Assembly (NCBI GenBank): GCA_026419785.1
Contig: JAODTK010003721.1
Coordinates: 434,001 to 498,000 of the forward strand
Reading direction: 5' to 3'
DNA length: 64,000 nucleotides
From: Sclerodactyla briareus
Lineage: Eukaryota > Echinodermata > Holothuroidea > Dendrochirotida > Sclerodactylidae
The notes below the pieces were generated by a model. That model did not search any database and had not been told where the DNA came from. It saw only the letters and a list, made by a program, of their open reading frames with translations. A program made the position numbers and the translations under genes. Of this stretch, positions 11,700-24,849 are shown piece after piece; within the stretch, counting starts at the first letter, position 1; each line of letters begins with the position of its first letter.

Positions 11700-14320
11700 A
11701 AAAAAAATCCTATAAGCTATATGGAATAATACTCCTAATATTAGAGAAACTGGCCAATCAAATTCCTTGGGGGTGACACTTCGTAAACAAAAAAAAGCCT
11801 CGTGGCATTCAAATAAAAATCATCAACGGCAGCTCCAGGCGCGCACCGAGAGATTTGTCTTGGGGGGGGGGGGTCCTGAGGACGTACCAAATGGAAGTGC
11901 GCCAAATAAGGGCATGACCCCCGCTTGGCAAATAAGTACGATTTATGGGCCCCTATTCGCATGCTGCTGCAATATTTGCTTAAATAAACGCTGCAAAACC
12001 GTCCTGCAAAAAAGTGCAAAAAAACTCAGTTTTGTGTTGATTTTTTGGTCACTTGGGTAACGCCACTGTACGGCAGACTCACCATTTGTCACACTTCGAG
12101 AAAGTTATGGCAGATGTGGGGATTTTCGCGAAGCAACATCATCGAAGTATTACGAGAAAGGTTTTCCGAGAAAGGGGAAGTGGGGGCTGATTGTCGTGCT
12201 GTGAATCGAGTGCAGACAAATTCGGAAATTCCAAGTCCACGTCACGAGGGTGCGGCACGAAAAAAGTCCTTCCGGCGTCGGTCCAGGGCCAGCCTTCAGA
12301 GGGCGGGACACACTACAACGATATCGTGTCGTGCAACGTTCAATATTATTGGTTGAGGCCGAATAATACCGGACCAGGAAAATGACGACTGAAACACCCT
12401 GTCACATTGATTAAAGGACTTGATTCGCTATTTGCTAAACCATTCCGGTGGGAAGAGCCTTCCCCTCGTTTTGATACTCACATATTCCTTTGGATCGTTG
12501 AGTGAACGATTTATCGTACCGCTACTACGACCTTTTAATCGATATGACGTCATTATTAAGGTGATTCGTGTCGATGACAATTCGTTGAGAAGATAATATG
12601 AGGGTGCACTATTATTTATGACATTGTATTACAACACAGAACGCTCTCCTGGTTCAGCCTGCAATTTAAAAAGATCGTGTAGCAGAACGTAACCAAATCG
12701 TTATAGTGATGACGGCCCATAAGGGCCCTGAAAGCATAGTTAAACTTCTAGAGTCTCTATGTGCAGTTGAAGCGCATCTGTGAAAATTATCGTGATTGTG
12801 ATTGACAAATCATTAAGACATCATATAATCGGCATCATGAAACGGACACTGGGATAATATATAGCCGATGTTCACAATTGTTGATACGACGATACGATAA
12901 ATTTATCGGATGGAGTTACACACTGTGAAATGTCGTACGATAATTTCATCGGAAGTGCGCGCTCAACTAATGATAAAGGGTTGGAGTTGAGTGGAAGTTG
13001 TCTCTGTTATCATATAGGTCTAAGGGATACTTGGTCCGATGAGTTTTCGGAATAGCAAGAATTGCAATTCCAAAATAATTGTGCGCATTTTCTTTTGTTC
13101 AGGACTGGTATGCCCCCATTTTGAAAGGAATCAACAAACAATTCCACTCTTCTTTCAAATCGTGGAGCATTGTGCTGCACTCCTACGAGCTGCTAATATT
13201 TCAATACAGCTTGGGACACCAATTCCAAATTTAAAATTTAAATTAACCAAAATATATTTTAACCCTAGAACTTATCGCCATTACCCTCTAGTTTCCCGGC
13301 GTTCCATCTTATTTTCACCCCAATAGCCATTTGCTTCCTATCGTATCTGGGAAGGTTAACGCACCCACGCCCTCCCCATATACCTCTGTCGAGGCGATAT
13401 ACTTTCTTTTCAATCTTCAGAGTGGGTTCCCTGATTGCGCCCTCAGTGTAATACGCTGTGAATGTGTCACACCCGAAGCGGCGGGACAGAGGGCGCACAG
13501 ATCAGAGGGCTGTTTGAAATAGAGGGAGTACTGTATTTTCAAATGGTGAGCTGAAATGGGGATTTGCCAAACGTACAGAACAGGGAGATCCAATGCATGG
13601 CCGAGACGCCCTTGACAAAGCTACTCCCCCATACCGTCATCACTGGTCGCGCGGCATTTAATGTGAACGGCATTTCGAATTTAAGCTGAAATCCCAGACT
13701 TGTGATATTTGCAAATCCCATCATTCCTCATAGTTGCCTCTTGATCATACAAACATTAATATGTTGATTGAAATCTATTTTTTTTTACTAATGTTTGCAA
13801 CATTGTGTGTTGTATCTAATGAATAATTGAAAAGGATTGATGTGATTCCGCACAGTAATGCCACTCAGGGTTGGAAATGAGACAGGGTAACTGGGCAGTT
13901 TTCATTATTTATTTGTGATTGTTGATGGACATCAGATTAAGAGGAATGGTTGTATCCATATCCTTCGTGACAATTTGGTGTTATGATCGGTATGTGCTGG
14001 AAAGTATTGGAGAATCCTTGCATGAATGTACTAATGTCGAGACTCCTGACTCCTGGGCTATGTGGTAACTACAACAAAGTTGGTCATGTGGCACGACTGA
14101 CCACACAAGGCTTTGAAGGACGTTATGTCCCCGTTTTCATGTAACTTCATCTGCATCTGCCCAATTCATATTTCAGTTTCGTCCTCCATGTAACAGGTTC
14201 CTCATCAGACCTTTGGTCCTGCTCCAATGGAATATGACTAGGACGAAGTAGGCGGTCGCACTCCAACGTCCATGCAGTGGGATCCTGCAAGACAAAATTT
14301 GACACATTTAATAGTGACGA
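11700..14320. other. Anonymous stretch
   Basis: A G-run lies at about 11,863-11,872. The frames of 60-103 codons have no family features. No gene, RNA or repeat family is recognised. Confidence 0.4.
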
Positions 14321-14324
14321 TTTG

Positions 14325-14465
14325 ACTTGATTGTGACTTGACTTGCATTCAAGTCTAATTGACTTGACTTGGCTTGCTCTGCTCGTAACTTACTTGACTT
14401 GACTGAGCCGATGCGAATGACTTGTGATGACTTGGACTGCCCTCTCTGCCCGACTTGTAGACTTG
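14325..14465. repeat. GACTTGACTT-type minisatellite
   Basis: Irregular tandem copies of a 9-11 bp word around GACTTGACTTG. The word reappears in isolation near 15,992-16,010. Confidence 0.75.
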
Positions 14466-14494
14466 ACTCAGGCGCGGCGGATGTAATTTGTATT

Positions 14495-14580
14495 GCGGGG
14501 CGAATGTGACTGTTTAGCTAAGCGTAGCGCCACCATTTGTTGGCGCGTGCGTACAATAATTTTTTTTGGTTTCCAGGCCC
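14495..14580 (+). repeat. Dispersed repeat 'F', small fragment
   Basis: 'aagcgtagcgccaccatttg' followed by a 'ttggcgcg-gcgtac' word resembles 44,568-44,602 of the full plus-strand copy. Only this block is recognisable. Confidence 0.45.
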
Positions 14581-14599
14581 CTAAGGCCGGACAACGGCA

Positions 14600-17500
14600 T
14601 GTGCGGAGTGGCTGTGCTACAAATATCTAGGCATAAAATACCGTCTCATGTTGAAATTGCATGAATTCAAGAACAAAGCAGAGAAACACTGCAATTTAAG
14701 TTGAATACAGGGAGTTGAAAATGAAAAATGTCACTCCGTACAGGGTATTCATTTGATCCAGCCTATTTTACATTTAAAACACCCCTTCTAAGTATGCTAC
14801 GTGGTGACAGGTTGAGATGCGCTGTCGTTGCCGTGAATGTATAGCTATGCCCGTGTGAATCTATTTAAGCATATGTTAAACAACACATTTGAAGTTGCAA
14901 AATTTGAATATTGACCGACCAAGTAATCTTACACTTCTGCATGAGTGTGATCCCACCGAATTTTATTCTTTAAATTTGGTATCTCTTTTACTGAAATATA
15001 GCCTACCAACTTACTGTACACACATACATACCATTTTCAAAATGGATACTTTCATAATGTTAACTTAATATTTTACATCATTCTTAACTCATCTGAAGAA
15101 GGAAGCCCTGCTGAGAAGGAACATGTTTTTTCTTGATTCATCGAAAAGTTGTCACTCGTAATCACGTGACAAGGCATAATACCAGCGAAATAAATACAGG
15201 GAAATAATCCTGCACCACTGGGTTTATAATGCGTAGCCTATATATACAACCGAAGGGTACAATTGTTAAATTCATTTTAATGACCATTGAATTAGGTTCA
15301 TATTAGGTAGTAGTAATAGGCCTACGTCCTGCTGCATCCGCAACCTCGTTGATTTGATTTGATGGGTTGCCTGGGACAACAGTACCAACGGGCTTGAATA
15401 TGTGCACCCATATTATTAAGCACACCGCCAGTTAGATTTTTTGCATTTTTGAGTTTACTTCGCTGCATATTACCTATCTTGTCAGATTGTTTATTTCATT
15501 TTTGTACACTAATTTTGGCTGAAAAATGATCCCACGCAAAAAAGAGAGAACAAAAAAAGAGAAAATTAAAAACCCCCAGGAGGACTATCGTCCCAACGTA
15601 GACTAGCATGTGACTGTCAGATGTTTATCTATCCTCCATGAGTGTTCAGCGTTTCGAAGTAGGTGAATATGTCAAACCGTGGCGACGCGCAGTACAGGCC
15701 CTCTGCTCACGAGTATCACAGTACGGCCATTCGGGACCGCAAAGATGCAACTGGAAGATGACTCTATGCTATATATAGCCCAGAGTGCTTAATATGATAT
15801 GATGTCACTATCACGGAGATATTTAAAAGTTGAAATATTTATTTAAACCCTCAGGCCAATAGCAATTAATACAGACATTAATTGTTTTCTAACACTCTGC
15901 AAATATGGGGGGGGGGGCTAACAAGCGTTTGGCCCCCTCATTTTTTTTCAATGGGAGCGCGGCCCCCCAGCCCCCCCGGTCCGGCCGCCACCGACTTGAC
16001 TTGGACTTGCAAACAGTGACCTGTCACCATCTTCTGCTGGATACGCGCCTGTAATCGATGGCAGAAACATATTTCCACAATATTGCAAAATCCAATTATA
16101 CAATTAAGCGGAAATCATCGAGCAACACGGCACTCGTCGGTGTAAAATGTAAGGAAAATTGGAAAAAAAAGTTGGGAATTTGGTAAGATCGAATTTCCTC
16201 AGTTCATTCCTACATCACGCACTATTCGTCAATCGGACATATAGGTGCGTTAACGTTAAGAACCAATCACCGCGCTTGTTCATATTCGCCACATGCACAC
16301 TACACGACTACACTAAAATGGTGGCCCGCTGCAGGCAGAACTCATTAGCGTCGCAGGGACCCATTCCACGCAAATTTCTGCTGTATCTGTGTTATCAAAA
16401 GAGGAAATGATACTCTTCACAGATCTTGCTTGGGCTAGTTTTACCTGGAGCTTGTCGTCGAATGGAGCCCATTTTCATCCAATAAAAGATGTTGCTATCC
16501 GCGACCCTTGATAATGAATGCCTATGGCTAGTCCTACCTATGCCTACCAGTAGCTACTAATTACCTACGTTTTTCAAAGGCTACAGCTAACACAAAACTT
16601 GCCCAAAAGTATGCCCAGAGCATGCATCAAACTATCCACAGTGCACCGCAACATCCTATTTTGCGAAAAATTCCATGCAAGGAAGGCTCGCTCGTCGCGG
16701 TCCAGTTGTCATTTAATATTTAATGAGGCCTCACAAGCTTACTACTACAGTATCACTCTCAATTGTACCTAGGCCGGGCCTGGCCGAGGCCTAGCCCCCG
16801 CACTAAGGGTTACCAGTCCTCTTCTTACTGGCTAGCAGTCCGGCAACACGTCTTAGACTTAGAATAGTCGATGTCCGGATTTATTCCATTTGGCACAACA
16901 CTGTTTTTTTCTCACTTAGTGTTCGGGCTGAATATTTTGGAAAGTTACTATGACTCACAGGCAAAATACACCACATGAACATCCCTGGAATAGAAGCACA
17001 ATTTGATACATCATCATCGCAATCCTTACCAGCAAGGCATGCCACGTACATATAATCCTGCTCTAATATGGAATTATAAATTCTTCCTACAACCTTTGCA
17101 AACACTGGATTGTTCAAGAAAATTTTTGTGTTTCAACTGTGTGATTCTCTATTTACTATACTCGATGCGAGATTTTTGTTCGACTCCCATGAAGTGCTTG
17201 TGCTGTTGTTAGCAATCGCATTGCCGGCTGTAGTACAACCACGTGTGGCCAAAAATGAAATTTGTCGGAGCTGGAGTACAGCGCCGTGTCAGTGCGCTAG
17301 CCCTTTACTACTTTCCCGTTTCCCAGGAAGCGGTCAAACCTCGAAATCTGGCCGAGACAGCGTCAGGCTCACAGTATGATGATAAACCGTTGTACTGGAC
17401 GTATCTTTATCGCCGCTAGTATTGTCCCTGGATATCCCTCACATCAATTATTATGTGAACTTGAAGTAGCCTAATACATGTAAGATATTAGTGCCGGTAG

Positions 17501-18605
17501 GATCTACCAGGTGACTGCGTAGGCTAAGGCCCTAGTAAACAAAAAAAAATAGTTTCCCTCGTCCTAACTTTTCCACAATTTGGGCGTGAGGAACCTTTTT
17601 TTTTTTGTCATGTCGCTGCAGAGACACGGAATAACTGGCCAATTTCTATAACAAACATGCTGATCAGACGTCGCTGAAGACTAGGCGAGATGGTTGTTGC
17701 TGTCAGGCTAGCAATTTGGGGGGGGACGTAAAAATATTTCATTTTTGGCATATTTTAAAAAAAAACAACAACCACCATGCGGCGTGAAAAGAAGCGTGCT
17801 GGCGGGGACAAGAAACTGTTGTTTATTTTTTTATTCGGCCTAAACATGCAACGTCAAGCAGGTTGTCCTGATGCTCACACATGTGCTGTCCGACTGTGCA
17901 GGACATTAGAAAGTTAGGTCCTCAGAAAGTACTGCACATGGCGGTTTGAGGTTGTTCATGTCAATGTTGATATTGGATCATACAATGTGAGCGATTGCCT
18001 TGCACCATTGTACTGTACAATGCTCAGAACTCATTTTTCAGCATCCAATCCTGTTAGAGAATTTCCAAGAACTGAATGCTAGTGATCCTAATGCATTGAA
18101 CAACTCACTCCACCTGATCCCCTTTACAATTTCCATAGCCTATTGAAAAGCTAACCTTGTATTTAACATGGACATCTCTCTCAGTTGTTGACATTCCCTT
18201 AACTTGAAAATACCCAATCGTAACTTACACTGACTTTTACCTTTACCACATCCAAGTGTATTCATCAAAATGAATGTAACCAATACTTACCAGCACTTAT
18301 GTACCATCTATAATTCTTAATATGAGAGAACGTGTGTGATAACACCTTCTGACATAGTATTACGAGAATATAGAGAAATTGTTGTGTCTTCTTTTTGAAG
18401 ATTTTTTTTTTTTTCCGGAAAATTTTGTCCTTTTTCAAATTTATTACAAAACTAGGCCTGCAATCATTCATGTTGGGAGAACCTTGTAAAACATCACAAC
18501 ATTGCACCATATTTGCATCTAAACACCTTGAAGGAAATTCCAGAGGGGAGGGCCAACATCCCCCTGCCCCCCACTCCCCTTGACCCCTCCTACCTACCTG
18601 TCCCT
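14600..18605. other. Anonymous stretch
   Basis: Four kilobases with no recognisable gene. It holds G/C-runs near 15,907-15,980, A-rich patches and chance-length frames only. Confidence 0.4.
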
Positions 18606-18609
18606 TTTG

Positions 18610-19164
18610 ATTCCTTACGTAAGTCGATGAATCTTGCGGTCCTGACTGTGTGTGTATGTTTGTGTGTGTGGTATGTGACGCCTGCTTGTAAAACGATAAA
18701 ACTCGACCCTGCCTGGATGGATGAAGCTCATATTGGGAGTGGTTCCCATGATTGAGTCCATGAACCCTATTGTTTTGGTCGGTCAGAGGTCTCTGAGGTC
18801 ACCAGAGGTCAAGTCTGAAAACCTTGTAAACGACATGAAATCCAGAAAGGGTGGTCTCAGCAGGTTGAAATTTAGTTGTGGAGTTTTTTTATGGGGAGTA
18901 CGGGAACCTTATGTTTTGGTATAGGTCGCGGGTGAATTGGTCAAAAATATAAAATTTGTGGAGTCAATTTTGGCTAATTTTAGTTGTAAACACGATAACT
19001 CGACCGTGGATGGATGAAGCTCTTATTGGTATGTGTGTCCCTGTGGTACGAACCTAGTGTTTGGGGACAGGTCAGAGGTCATTGAGGTCGCATAGGTAAA
19101 GTGTGAAAATCTAGAATTTTCCCGCCCCCCCCCCGCTCCCCCGCCCCCCCCCCCCCCCCCCCCC

Positions 19165-19202
<38 letters not shown>

Positions 19203-19415
19203 ACCCCCACACCCCCCCCCCCCCCCCCCCCCCGTGGGAGCTTTATTATCAAGGTTAGAGGAAGTAGAACCCTATATGGTTGGTTGGGATAAGGGAAATT
19301 TGTCAGTGTTACTTGTTATATTGCCCATATGAGCCAGTGCAATCTCTCCCATTTGTCTCGGGTTAGGCTATAGGTTGTTCAGAAAGAGTCAAGGATACAC
19401 TGAGCCTTTGGGCTT
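18610..19415. repeat. Dispersed repeat 'G', copy 3 (longest)
   Basis: Starts with a TGTGTGTATG-rich segment, then CTGCCTGGATGGATGAAGCT, 'ttcccatgattgagt', 'ggtcagaggtc' and GAGGTCACCAGAGGTCAAG. A second internal unit begins near 18,990 (GTAAACACGATAACTCGACC). The distal block after the C-tract (19,255-19,415) matches 27,605-27,760 and 8520-8705. The C-tract at 19,121-19,233 is embedded between the two parts. Confidence 0.85.
19121..19233. repeat. 113-bp poly-C tract
   Basis: Almost pure C on the plus strand with rare G, T and A interruptions. Its length is probably unreliable in this assembly. Confidence 0.9.
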
Positions 19416-19520
19416 TATGTTGAAAAAAATGAATATTGTACCCCCTATCCAAGACTCAGGGGTAGTAAGGCTCCATTCATAGCTTCGGACAGGAATTTAA
19501 CAATAATTTTGTCTCCACAG

Positions 19521-19690
19521 TGCTGGACTTTGTTGAGGGGTGACTTCCCAGCCTTTGCAAAGGCCAGGGACATTGGGCGGGACTGGCCCTGGACTAACAC
19601 AAGGCTGGCTGTCGGGTGCGGCATGTGGACGGGAATTACCTGTGATCAATGCCCCGCACTTCTGGAACATGACCCCCGGGCTCTGGCCAG
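19521..19690 (+). CDS. Candidate internal exon, unrecognised product
   Basis: A 170-bp segment is bounded by a good acceptor (TTTTGTCTCCACAG just before it) and a consensus donor (CCAG|GTATGT just after). It is open throughout in phase 0 and reads, in pieces, WTLLRGDFPAFAKARDIGRD, WPWTNTRLAVGCGMWTG and ITCDQCPALLEHDPRALAR. It is richer in G+C than the flanks and two-Cys motifs are visible (CDQC). I do not recognise the family; a distant echo of MIB/HERC2-type domains (RDWPW) is too weak to use. It sits directly upstream of three tandem units that each carry a smaller exon-like segment, so it may be the first exon of a locally duplicated gene. Its length (170 = 56 codons + 2) would change the phase downstream. 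Confidence 0.4.
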
Positions 19691-19769
19691 GTATGTACCA
19701 TTATGGAAAATGAACTCCGCCACCCTCCCAAACCCTTGCCACATCTCCACACCCCACACTACCTAACTC

Positions 19770-21145
19770 ATGATAATCCATGACATCAAAGGTCTTATTT
19801 AAATACAATTCATTTTCCCGGTCACCATGAAACCTTACTTGGCATCACCAGACGGTTCAACTCCAACATCACAGAGTATGGAAGAGATTCTTTGGAGGTC
19901 TTATATGCTGCTAACACCTTCTGTTCTGACACTGAAAACTAATTAAACTTTCTTGCAGGTTCCCATTCAGCACCTGGGCAGGGGGAACACAGTAGAATTG
20001 GGTCTTTCCTCAAACACACTAGGGACGGCAAATCTGGGAGATTTTATTAGTAATCTATATATTGTGTCTTTTAGCTCTGTTTTATTCTTTTCTCAGCAGC
20101 TGTGTTTTGCTGAAAGGGGGACTCAGCAAAACACTACCAGCTGATGGACTTTGGCACAGCAGGGACACGAGCTTGGGTGAGACGTAGACAAGGACGAACT
20201 ACAAAGGGTCCAACACACTAGATAATCCTGACCTCAAAGGTAACATCTTAGCATTACCTGGAACTATTAACCTTCTCCACTGCATGTCATGATGCAATCA
20301 GTCAGAGGTTCAAAATCCAATCACAGAGTTATGGCCGAGATATTCAGAGGTCACAAGTATTGCGAGATAGCTGTTGACTATCCAAAACTTTCTTGCAACT
20401 TCCCCATCAGCACCTGGGCAGGGGGGAAACTAGAAGTTGAATCTTACTTCTAACACACCAGGACGAGTTGACCAATTCTGGGAGATTTAAACTACATATC
20501 ATGTTTTTTACCTCCTGTTTTATTTTTTTCTGCAGAGGTGTTTGCTGAAGGGCTCAGCCAAACACTAAACCAGCTGATGGACTTTGGCACAGCAGGGACA
20601 CGAGCTGGGTGAGCTACTCAGTAGGACAAGGAACGACTACCAAGGGCTCCAACACACTAGATAAATCCATGACCTCAAAGGTAATATCCTTAAGCATAAC
20701 TGTCACTATTAAAAAATCCTTCAACTGATCGTCATGAATAGCAATCAGTCCAGACGGTTCAACTCCAACATCACAGAGTGGGCAGAGATTATTCCGAGGT
20801 CACATGTATGTATGTGAGATATCTGTCTGAATAATCCAAACTTTCTTGAAACTCCCCATTCAAGCCCTGGGCAGGGGGGAAACTAGAAGTTGAATCTTAC
20901 TTCTAACACACACACCAGGAACGGTTTAAACCATTCTGGGAGATTAACTATCATTGACTCATAGTTTTTGACCTCCTGTTTATTTTTTTCTGCAGATGTG
21001 TTTTGCTGAAGGGCTCAGCCAAACACTAAACCAGCTGATGGACTTTGGCCGGCGGACAAACCTGGCTGTGGGTCAGATACCAGGAACAAGATGACTACCA
21101 AGGACTCTGACACACTGGATAAATCCATGACCTTACATTACAGGT
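19770..21145 (+). repeat. Three tandem ~440-bp units, each with an exon-like segment
   Basis: Units repeat at 436 and 460 bp spacing. Each contains 'cggttcaactccaacatcac', a 'cacctgggcagggggga' word, a pyrimidine tract ending in CAG (20,099; 20,535; 20,995), then GCTGAAGGGCTCAGC-like sequence, CTGATGGACTTTGGC and a donor-like end (CTCAAAG|GTAA at 20,239 and 20,680; CAG|GTAG at 21,143). In unit 2 the frame 20,538-20,609 reads EGLSQTLNQLMDFGTAGTR before a TGA. The open frames are short, and units 1 and 3 are shifted. The layout suggests duplication of an intron-exon segment, but the product is unknown. Confidence 0.7.
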
Positions 21146-21219
21146 AGATTTCCAATACCAATACATACCAATACAAGTACCATCATATTCCCTGCCACCA
21201 TTAACCCTTCTGCTCCTTT

Positions 21220-21440
21220 CGTACATGTCGTTCGATGTCAGGGTATTGTAGAATAGGTGTGCAGTGATCCCTGTCCTCTCACGGTCAGTACATGGTAAGA
21301 AATAGGTTAGCAGTCATTCCCTTCTCTCGAGGTCAGAATAAACATTGGTAAAACATGGTACTCATGCAGTATCCCTTGTCTCCTAATGTCAGGGTACATT
21401 GTGAATAGGTGAACACTTATTCCCTGTCCAGTTCCGACGT
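21220..21440. repeat. ~60-bp tandem repeat, about 4 diverged units
   Basis: Recurring order: 'tgtcagggta-att-gaataggt', a short spacer, 'atccctgtcctct', 'ggtcag'. It is visible at 21,235, 21,290, 21,330 and 21,395. Confidence 0.6.
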
Positions 21441-21700
21441 CAGTCAACGGAAACGATCCGTAAACGTGTCGAATCATTAGCCAGTAATCTTTCCGGTGGT
21501 GGAGAGCGATTAACGAGCAACTTTTCCTGTCGGCACTGATTCTCGACGGACCCTCAGAGCAGCCCCTCTCGGGAAACTTCGTCTGATGATATTCAGAGAT
21601 CTCATTGACTTCCGTTGACTTTGTTTCTGACGTCAACAATCATTCTTTCGCGAAATAGTCCGAATTTTCTCGAATGTCTTTCTACGAGGATTTCATAGTA
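21415..21700. promoter_or_regulatory. CpG-rich patch with two GACGTCA sites
   Basis: Compared with neighbours this patch has many CpG dinucleotides. It contains GACGTCA at about 21,436 and again at about 21,629 (CTGACGTCA), the core of cAMP-response elements. A 110-codon minus-strand frame overlaps it but resembles nothing known. It could be a promoter or first exon, or only a local compositional patch. Confidence 0.2.
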
Positions 21701-24700
21701 CCCAGTTAAAGAAGCGAGGTTCTGCTCCGTCGAAAGGGAATGTAAGTAGTCAAAACTGCTCGAAAATCATCTGTGACGTTTGCATATTAGCTAACATACT
21801 CCGTAAAAATATTTTTTCGTTTAGAAAATGAAGTTTTCTTATGCATAGAATGTAAGTTTCACAGAGGTACATTTCCCAAAAGAGCCATCGGGGCTTCGTA
21901 GTCAAGCAGTTCAATGCCATAAAATCGTTTAATTACATGGATGCATCCTAACAGAGGTAGAGCACAACACAGCGGTGTACGAGGCCTAGCTTTATATCAT
22001 TGATAGTTCACTCCTGCTTGGTCATTTCTGGCCGAAATTAGGCCCCACTGGGTATAGTCTGTCTAGTTTTTCGGCAAATTATGTTACAACTACAATACAG
22101 CAGAATTATTACAATTGTGAACCGTGCCGTACGTTGACAGTTTTCGCCATCTTTTGAACCATATTTGTGATTTGTATGTAAAACTCAACTCACTACTCAC
22201 TAGCCCTAGCCTATGTGTAGGTCCAACTACGCTAAAACGGTTTAGACATATTTAACTGCCATAGAGACTGAAGTGTCATCATCAATGAAAAAAAACATTT
22301 GCTTCCGCAGCAGCATCTAAGGCCACCTCCCAAAACATATCTCTTCTGATTGTCTCAGTTGATACACTGTACCCGATTCCATCGACAAGATTGGCTTTGA
22401 TGAGTTGTGACGAAACCGAAACATGGATCAATAATCAATGCTAATGATTGCTGCATACCTAAACAATTTGTTGCCAGCTGTGTTGTGTCATTTAATTTTT
22501 GGGTTTAATTCCACATGGCTTAGTAGCTTACATACACACGTCCTACTTCACTCCTAGGGCCCATTCCTAGGGCTGTTGATCCATGGCAAGACGTAGGTAT
22601 TCTAGGGCTACGCCGGCCGTGGCTGTTCATTGTCTTCTACAGAATAATGAAAGTTGGAACTTGTCGCATCATTTCTTTGAGATCCCACCGTGTTCACTTG
22701 TCCGCTTGGCTAACTTTGGGGTTCTCTATCTAGGCTAGGCCTGATGTACTCCTATCGTAGTATTTAGTATCAGGAATTTGTTGGCTGGCAATGAGGCACC
22801 AGGCAACCCACGTAAGTATAGGCCTAGCTCTAGACTAGTAATGGTATTGAGTTAAAATGTAGGAGATAATATGGGCTGGGGCCCTGGTACTGTGACTGAG
22901 CAATGGCCTAACCTACAGGCTGGTCATTTGTCAACCCTATAGGAAATAATGGGTTCCACTAGACCTTGCCCACCCCTTCTGGTACAGTACCTATGTAGTA
23001 TACTTGGCACGACCATCAGTCCCGTCCACCTAACTGTCACGTGACATCACTGGGTTATAATGCATATATGGCAATGACGACTCATGATACTGACCGACTC
23101 ATGATACACTCACTCTACACACCCTGTGTCCATGTAGGCCGCAACTCGTCCTCACCTTATATATAAAAGATGATGGGGACTGACATAACCAACTACATTG
23201 TTAAGTTTTCATCTTCCCACCCGGTAATCTGTTTTGAAATCCCAGGCGGTCATACCACTCACTTTAGAACAGGACCGTCTGCAGACAATTGGTGTGACGT
23301 ATCCAGGTCTGCGCCCTAGTTGGAACTTGAATAGGGTTAGATTCTCTGTTCGACAGCTGTATAATTTCCATAAAAAAATTCACACGCACAGTATGTAGGC
23401 TATCATCCCCACTGTCCAGTTTTGTTTTCATTCTCGTTTATTACTATACACTGAAGAGAATAAATAATGTAGAGAATGAATTTTTTCTTCAAACTAGGGT
23501 ACATGTCTTTTGTGGCCTCTAAGCTGTTAGGTTATCTCCTCACCATTATTGAAAATTCTGTTTGATGAATAATGACTAGTAACTCTGTGTACCAAGGTCT
23601 TTATTGTTAACAATTTGTTTATTTTTTTTATCTTCACAGGTTTCGTCTGCATGATTTGGGTGCAGTAATGTGCACTATTTGTCTACTATAATTCCCACGC
23701 ACGTGTGGCACCCACCTCAAGTTTAATTTCCCTTGCTCTCAGTTCAGCCCATCTTCTAACCAATTCACCTTGTTTCCCCTCCTTTCCCAATAGCAACACC
23801 AACCACACACTGCAACACAACTTTAACTGATGTGCCGATGTGTGCCACTGCCAGGAATGGGATTGCCAAGTTGTGCTTGGGTTTCCTTCCCACCACTTCA
23901 AGTTGTGAATATATAGCTCAGACAAATAGATGCACGAGGTAGTATCCCCTCTTGTGAATCGCAGCATTAGGTCTCGGGGGAAACAACATCATAAGCTTGA
24001 AGTAGCCCCTCTAATCACTGCCGCCCTAATCTAACCGCTCCTCCCCTCAGTCCATCATGTGGTTGTTGTGGTCCTGTCACCAGCCTGCCTATTATTTTCT
24101 TTCTTCTCCCCTGACTACGTAGAAACATTGTAACAAAGGGAAACATCATCATGGTTCTCTATCCGGTGTTTTTGTACAAGATGCCTTAAACTCCACCTCG
24201 TCCTCCTCCTCATCTTCCCTCTGCTTATCTGTGCATCCATGTGCATGTCCCAACCATTACAAACCCACCTTGATAATATTCTCACACTCACACTCTTGGA
24301 CTATTACCCTCCAGTGCTCTGGTTAGAAGGTTTGTGGTATTAAATTTGGAGATATATGTCTGGGGCAGTTGTCCAAGCTCTGTGTCCGGTCTCTTGTTTA
24401 TTCTGTTGTCCATGTTTGTGATCTTTCCGGCTGACATGCAATCCCAAGAAATGTGGGTTTGACAAACGACAATGGTGTGAAGTGTGTCAATCCTTCCTCC
24501 TGTGCTAGCAATCCAGCACATGTACATATACGTATACCGTATTCCTTCGTTAAGCGCGCGGCCATCATCCCAGATGCGCCGACCCCCTTTTTTGCAACAT
24601 AGTCCGCTAGTACCGAACTAGCCCTATAACCTGTGGGCCGTCTGCTGTGGGAGTTCCGTGGTCTTACTTCTCGCTACATGGACACACAACACCCACACAC

Positions 24701-24845
24701 ATAAAAAAAAAAAAACTCTTTGTCACTGTAAATGTTCCTGATCAATAATTTCCGTCATTTTAACATACGATTGGTGTAGGCCGCTATATACTCTCGTAAG
24801 CGCCCTCTCTAAAATTTTGCAAGCGCCCTGGGCGCGTAACGGAAT
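21700..24845. other. Anonymous stretch
   Basis: No gene is recognised. Palindromic GGCCTAGG-type words, an A-run near 24,703 and chance frames only. Confidence 0.4.
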
Positions 24846-24849
24846 GAAT

